Origin: Streptomyces sp. SA15
Lineage (GTDB): Bacteria; Actinomycetota; Actinomycetes; Streptomycetales; Streptomycetaceae
Length of the DNA: 64,000 bases
Direction of reading: 5' to 3'
NCBI RefSeq assembly: GCF_002291145.1
Contig: NZ_NTGE01000216.1
Coordinates: 58,324-122,323, forward strand
Positions 61,073 to 64,000 of this stretch are shown in pieces; within the stretch, counting starts at the first letter, position 1; each line of letters starts with the position of its first letter. Below the pieces are notes generated by a model, which was given only the letters and a program-made list of their open reading frames with translations, ran no database searches and was not told the DNA's origin. The translations under genes and the position numbers were made by a program.

Positions 61073-61939
61073 TCAGGCGGCGAGGACGAGTACGGCGACC
61101 GTCGGCGGGCCGCGCCTGATCACCGTGTGCTGGAGTGCGGTGGTGCGCGGCGTCGGCGGCGTGAGCAGGGCGGTGCGCGGGACGAGCGGGCCGACCCCGG
61201 GTGTGCCCGGCAGCCCGGTCCGCAGGGCGCACACCAGCGCGAGCGCCCCGCGCAGGGACCGTACGAGCGCCCCCTCGGCGACGGAGTGCGCCGACAGCGA
61301 GGACAGTTCGACGAGCCGCAGCAACGCCAAGTCCCCGCGCCGCAGCAGCCATCCGGCGACCACCGCCGCCAGGACGTGGCCGAGCAGCATCGGCAGGGAC
61401 GGCAGCAGCGACATGGAGGAACCCGCGGTGGACATGGCGTCCGCCGGGTGGTGCGTCACACTCACCTGCCCCGCGGCACCCGTCCCCGTGCCCGGGTGGA
61501 TCCGCGCCTCGACGAGGATCCGGTGGGCCTGGGCGGGGCTGATCGCCGCCGCGGTGGTCCCGCACACGATCCGGGCGGCCTGCTCGATCAGTGTCGCGTC
61601 GGACACCGACGGCGCCGTCGGGGACGTAGCGGACGTACCGGCAGCCGCGGTGGCCGTCGCACCGTGCTGGCCCAGCCCGAACAGGACGTGCAGCACGCTC
61701 TGGCCGACCGCGAGCAGCGCCGCGATCCCCGGCAGCGAACGCTCGCGTCCGGCGAGCGGCGCCACGACCAGGACGACCCCCAGGAAGCCCGCGCCCAGCG
61801 TCCACAGCGGAACCGTGGCGCAGGAGGCGAGGGAGTGGCCGGCCGCGGCCAGCACGACACAGACCGCGGCGAACACCGCGGCCCGCAGCACCCGGAACTC
61901 ACGTCCGGAGCGCGCCGTACAGGGGCGGGGGGCAGTCAT
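61073..61939 (-). CDS. Copper-locus membrane protein, unknown function
   Basis: 288 residues from ATG 61939 (MTAPRPCTARSGREFRVLRA). Five or so membrane segments (AAVFAAVCVVLAAAGHSLAS, LGAGFLGVVLVVAPLAG, PMLLGHVLAAVVAGWLLRR, and others), with a His/Gly-containing extracytoplasmic loop (FGLGQHGATATAAAGTS, VSVTHHPADAMSTAGSSMSL) that could bind copper. It is on the same strand and 201 bp upstream of the YcnI gene. I cannot name the family. Confidence 0.75.
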   Translation of the reverse strand: MTAPRPCTARSGREFRVLRAAVFAAVCVVLAAAGHSLASCATVPLWTLGAGFLGVVLVVAPLAGRERSLPGIAALLAVGQSVLHVLFGLGQHGATATAAAGTSATSPTAPSVSDATLIEQAARIVCGTTAAAISPAQAHRILVEARIHPGTGTGAAGQVSVTHHPADAMSTAGSSMSLLPSLPMLLGHVLAAVVAGWLLRRGDLALLRLVELSSLSAHSVAEGALVRSLRGALALVCALRTGLPGTPGVGPLVPRTALLTPPTPRTTALQHTVIRRGPPTVAVLVLAA

Positions 61940-62169
61940 GGCGGGCTCATCATCGCACTGGCCTTATGGCCGCCATACGGCAGGTCCACAAGATGACGTA
62001 AGAGGTGTACGACCGGAAGGTCACCCTCTGGCGTGACCTGCCCCTTTACACCGATCACCGGCCCAGGCACATCCCCCATATGGGCGGCATCACGTCAATC
62101 AGGTGCTTACACCCGGGCCCGCGCGGCAATACGTAACGGTATGTCGAGCCGCGGCCAGGAGGCTGGAGC

Positions 62170-62625
62170 ATGAGCATCTGGTGGTCACTCCATCTGCGCC
62201 GCGAAGCCGCGAGCGTTCCGCTCGCCCGCCGCCTGCTGCTCGGCACGATGGAATCCGCGGGCGTCGATCCCGACATCTCCTACGACCTCTCCCTGGCCCT
62301 CAGCGAGGCCTGCGCGAACGCCGTGGAGCACGGCGGGGATCTCGCGCACGGCGGCACCTCGGAGGCCTTCCGGGTCACCGCCTACCTCGACGGCGAGAAG
62401 TGCCGCATCGAGGTCGCCGACTCGGGCCCCGGCTTCCCGGGCGGCCGGCCCTGGCCCTTGGCCCGCCTGGTGCCCGCCGAGGCCGAGCACGGCCGCGGCC
62501 TCTGTCTCATCCGGGAGCTCGCCGACCACGTCCACATCGGCAACAAGCCCGGTCGGCGCGGCGCGGTGGTGATCTTCGACAAGGTCCTCAAGTGGAGGAA
62601 GGACGCGCCGCTGCTGGCCGTGTAG
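62170..62625 (+). CDS. HATPase anti-sigma-factor-like ATP-binding protein
   Basis: 151 residues from ATG 62170 with CAGGAGGCTGG upstream. GHKL fold of the SpoIIAB/RsbW group: N-box SEACANAVEHGG, G1 DSGPGFPGG and G2 EHGRGLCLIRELADHV. Streptomyces encode dozens of such proteins; most act as anti-sigma factors or as partners of PP2C phosphatases. No sigma factor or anti-anti-sigma gene is adjacent. Confidence 0.87.
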   Translation: MSIWWSLHLRREAASVPLARRLLLGTMESAGVDPDISYDLSLALSEACANAVEHGGDLAHGGTSEAFRVTAYLDGEKCRIEVADSGPGFPGGRPWPLARLVPAEAEHGRGLCLIRELADHVHIGNKPGRRGAVVIFDKVLKWRKDAPLLAV

Positions 62626-62724
62626 CGCCCGTTCCGGCGTCCTCAGCACGCGTCTTGAGCATTCTTACCTTGCGCACAGCGTCTGCTCAGAGTCCTGACT
62701 GGCGGCGTTCTTACGTTTCCTCCC

Positions 62725-63666
62725 ATGACGGGAAACCACAGGAACACCACGATCACCCGGCGCCGCGCTCTCGCGGTGACCGGCGGCACGGTCGCGGCCG
62801 GCGGCCTCGCCGTCGCCGGATACCAGTCGGCCTTCGCCGACACGACCACCGAGGCGGCCGCCGACGCGACGGGCACGGCGACGAGCTCCAGCGGCACATG
62901 CATGACGCTGATGTCGAGCGTCACCGAGGGGCCGTACTACCTCGACAACGCCCTGGTGCGGAAGGACATCACCGAGGGCAAGAGCGGCGTCCCGCTGACG
63001 CTGCGCCTCACGGTCGTGGACGCCACCGACGGCTGTACCCCGGTCTCCGGCGCGGCCGTGGAGATCTGGCACTGCGACGCCTGGGGCTACTACTCCGGCT
63101 ACACCACCGCCAACCCCGGCGGCTCGGCGCCCGCGGAGAGCGAGGACGGCTCGACCGCCAACGACCAGACATACCTGCGCGGTTACCAGATCGCCAACGC
63201 GAACGGGGTGGTCAAGTTCGAGACGATCTTCCCGGGCTGGTACACCCCGCGTACCTGCCACATCCACCTCAAGGTGCACACCGGCGGCCAGAAGGAGGAC
63301 GGCACCTACGAGGGCGGCAAGGTCAACCACACCGGCCAGCTGTTCTTCGCCGACGCCATCGCCGAGGAGATCTTCACGCTGGAGCCCTACTCGAAACACA
63401 CCGGGACCTACACCCAGCTCGCCGACGACATGGTCTACGACGGCGGCGGCGCCTCCAGCGGCCTGCTGACCCTCGAACCCGTGCACAAGAGCGACCCGTC
63501 CAAGGGCTATAAGGGCTTCCTCACCCTCGGCGTCGACCCCGACGCCGAGAACACCGGCGCCGGCAGCGGCGGCGGTGGCGGCGAAGGCGGCACGCCCCCG
63601 AGCGACGCCCCGACCGGCACACCGCCCAGCGACAACGCCTCCCCGTCGGCTTCACCATCCTCGTAA
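62725..63666 (+). CDS. Tat-exported intradiol dioxygenase-like protein
   Basis: 313 residues. Twin-arginine signal TITRRRALAVTGGTVAAGGL. The domain has the non-haem iron ligands of intradiol ring-cleavage dioxygenases: Tyr in TEGPYYLDNALV, Tyr in GWYTPRTCHIHLKVH and its two His, with AVEIWHCDAWGYYSGYTTAN earlier. The C-terminal 50 residues are Gly-rich then Pro/Ser/Thr-rich. Streptomyces has several secreted members; one (SACTE-type) opens aromatic rings linked to lignin, so a similar role is possible. No ribosome binding site precedes the ATG. Confidence 0.87.
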   Translation: MTGNHRNTTITRRRALAVTGGTVAAGGLAVAGYQSAFADTTTEAAADATGTATSSSGTCMTLMSSVTEGPYYLDNALVRKDITEGKSGVPLTLRLTVVDATDGCTPVSGAAVEIWHCDAWGYYSGYTTANPGGSAPAESEDGSTANDQTYLRGYQIANANGVVKFETIFPGWYTPRTCHIHLKVHTGGQKEDGTYEGGKVNHTGQLFFADAIAEEIFTLEPYSKHTGTYTQLADDMVYDGGGASSGLLTLEPVHKSDPSKGYKGFLTLGVDPDAENTGAGSGGGGGEGGTPPSDAPTGTPPSDNASPSASPSS

Positions 63667-63678
63667 GGCGGTACGGCC

Positions 63679-64000
63679 ATGAGGAGCCAAGAGGACGAGA
63701 CGCTGGCCCAGACGGCCGTGGACGCACTGACCGGACAGCTGGCGCTCGCCCCCAAGCCCGGCCTGCCTGACCCGCGCGACCTCGGGGCCCGGGCCGGCCA
63801 CCGGGACCACCGCTCGCTGCGCTGGTCGGCCAGGGCGCTCACGCCCGGCCTCGTGGCGATGGCCACCGCCGCCCGCCGCACCGGCGGCCACCGCCGCCCG
63901 CCGCACCGGCGAGCCCGTCGCCGTCGCCCTCGGCAACGGCGCCGCCGACACCGCCGCCACGCTCGCCGAGCACGGCGCGGCCCGGGTCCTCACCCACGAC
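63679..64000 (+). pseudogene. CitG/MdcB-like start joined to an EtfA-like segment, frameshifted
   Basis: From ATG 63679 the frame reads TLAQTAVDALTGQLALAPKP, GLPDPRDLGARAGHRDHRSL, RWSARALTPGLVAMATAARR, the N-terminus of triphosphoribosyl-dephospho-CoA synthase (CitG/MdcB). After an exact 25-bp tandem duplication (63861-63910) the sense frame shifts by one and reads ARRTGEPVAVALGNGAADTA, ATLAEHGAARVLTHD, which matches the beginning of electron-transfer flavoprotein alpha subunit (compare LARRIGEPVAVALG). Removing one copy would put the two parts in one frame. It runs off the right edge. Confidence 0.6.
63861..63910. repeat. Exact 25-bp tandem duplication
   Basis: GGCCACCGCCGCCCGCCGCA followed by CCGGC occurs at 63861-63885 and again at 63886-63910. 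It marks the junction of the CitG-like and EtfA-like parts and shifts the frame by one. Confidence 0.92.

Overview
This is a high-GC actinobacterial chromosome segment, almost certainly from a Streptomyces. The rpsF-ssb-rpsR-rplI block followed by dnaB, together with ssgR/ssgA, ptpA, femX, a fused cydCD, a thiC with a TPP riboswitch and the DyP/copper-chaperone cluster, matches the conserved core just beside oriC in Streptomyces. Two kinds of replication/segregation sites support this placement: repeated copies of the ParB site (core TTTCACGTGAAA, seven with an intact core plus five degraded) and four groups of DnaA boxes (TTGTCCACA / TTATCCACA type).

Layout. 1-9400: a truncated PadR regulator with a likely operator, a class A penicillin-binding protein, small exported proteins, a degraded SUKH/SMI1 gene beside a 14-bp tandem repeat, a GT87-type membrane glycosyltransferase, an alanine-racemase-like protein and FemX. 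9400-18500: the ribosomal protein/ssb operon, a MATE exporter, dnaB behind DnaA boxes, a serine hydrolase, two GNAT proteins and a HAD phosphatase. 18500-27100: a flavohemoprotein with a repetitive tail, Nudix, LysR, a Cys/Met PLP enzyme overlapping ptpA, small membrane proteins, ssgR-ssgA. 27100-36200: YibE/F protein, TPP riboswitch-thiC, a membrane protein, a metallophosphatase, a LacI regulator, hisC. 36200-45500: cydA-cydB-cydCD behind a Rex-type operator, an M23 peptidase, a Cof-type HAD protein and an F420-type oxidoreductase. 45500-54700: kptA, a broken MerR-type gene flanked by DnaA boxes, a four-gene ABC exporter operon, an unusual tRNA-Ser-like gene, a HAD protein overlapping serS, and a dense DnaA-box cluster. 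54700-64000: pheA, the copper locus (DyP peroxidase, CopC-CopD fusion, PCuAC chaperone, Sco, YcnI, membrane protein), an HATPase protein, a Tat-exported intradiol dioxygenase, and a chimeric CitG/EtfA-like end.

Several genes share a cell-envelope theme (PBP, FemX, Alr-like, M23, SsgA/SsgR), and others a respiratory/redox theme (cyd operon under Rex, copper delivery, flavohemoprotein). I saw no insertion sequence, prophage or CRISPR array; the region looks like vertically inherited core with local gene decay. The most unusual items are the 106-nt tRNA-Ser-like gene with an enlarged anticodon arm, ParB sites built into other elements (a terminator palindrome, the cydCD start, the riboswitch arm), and the chimeric open reading frame at the right edge.
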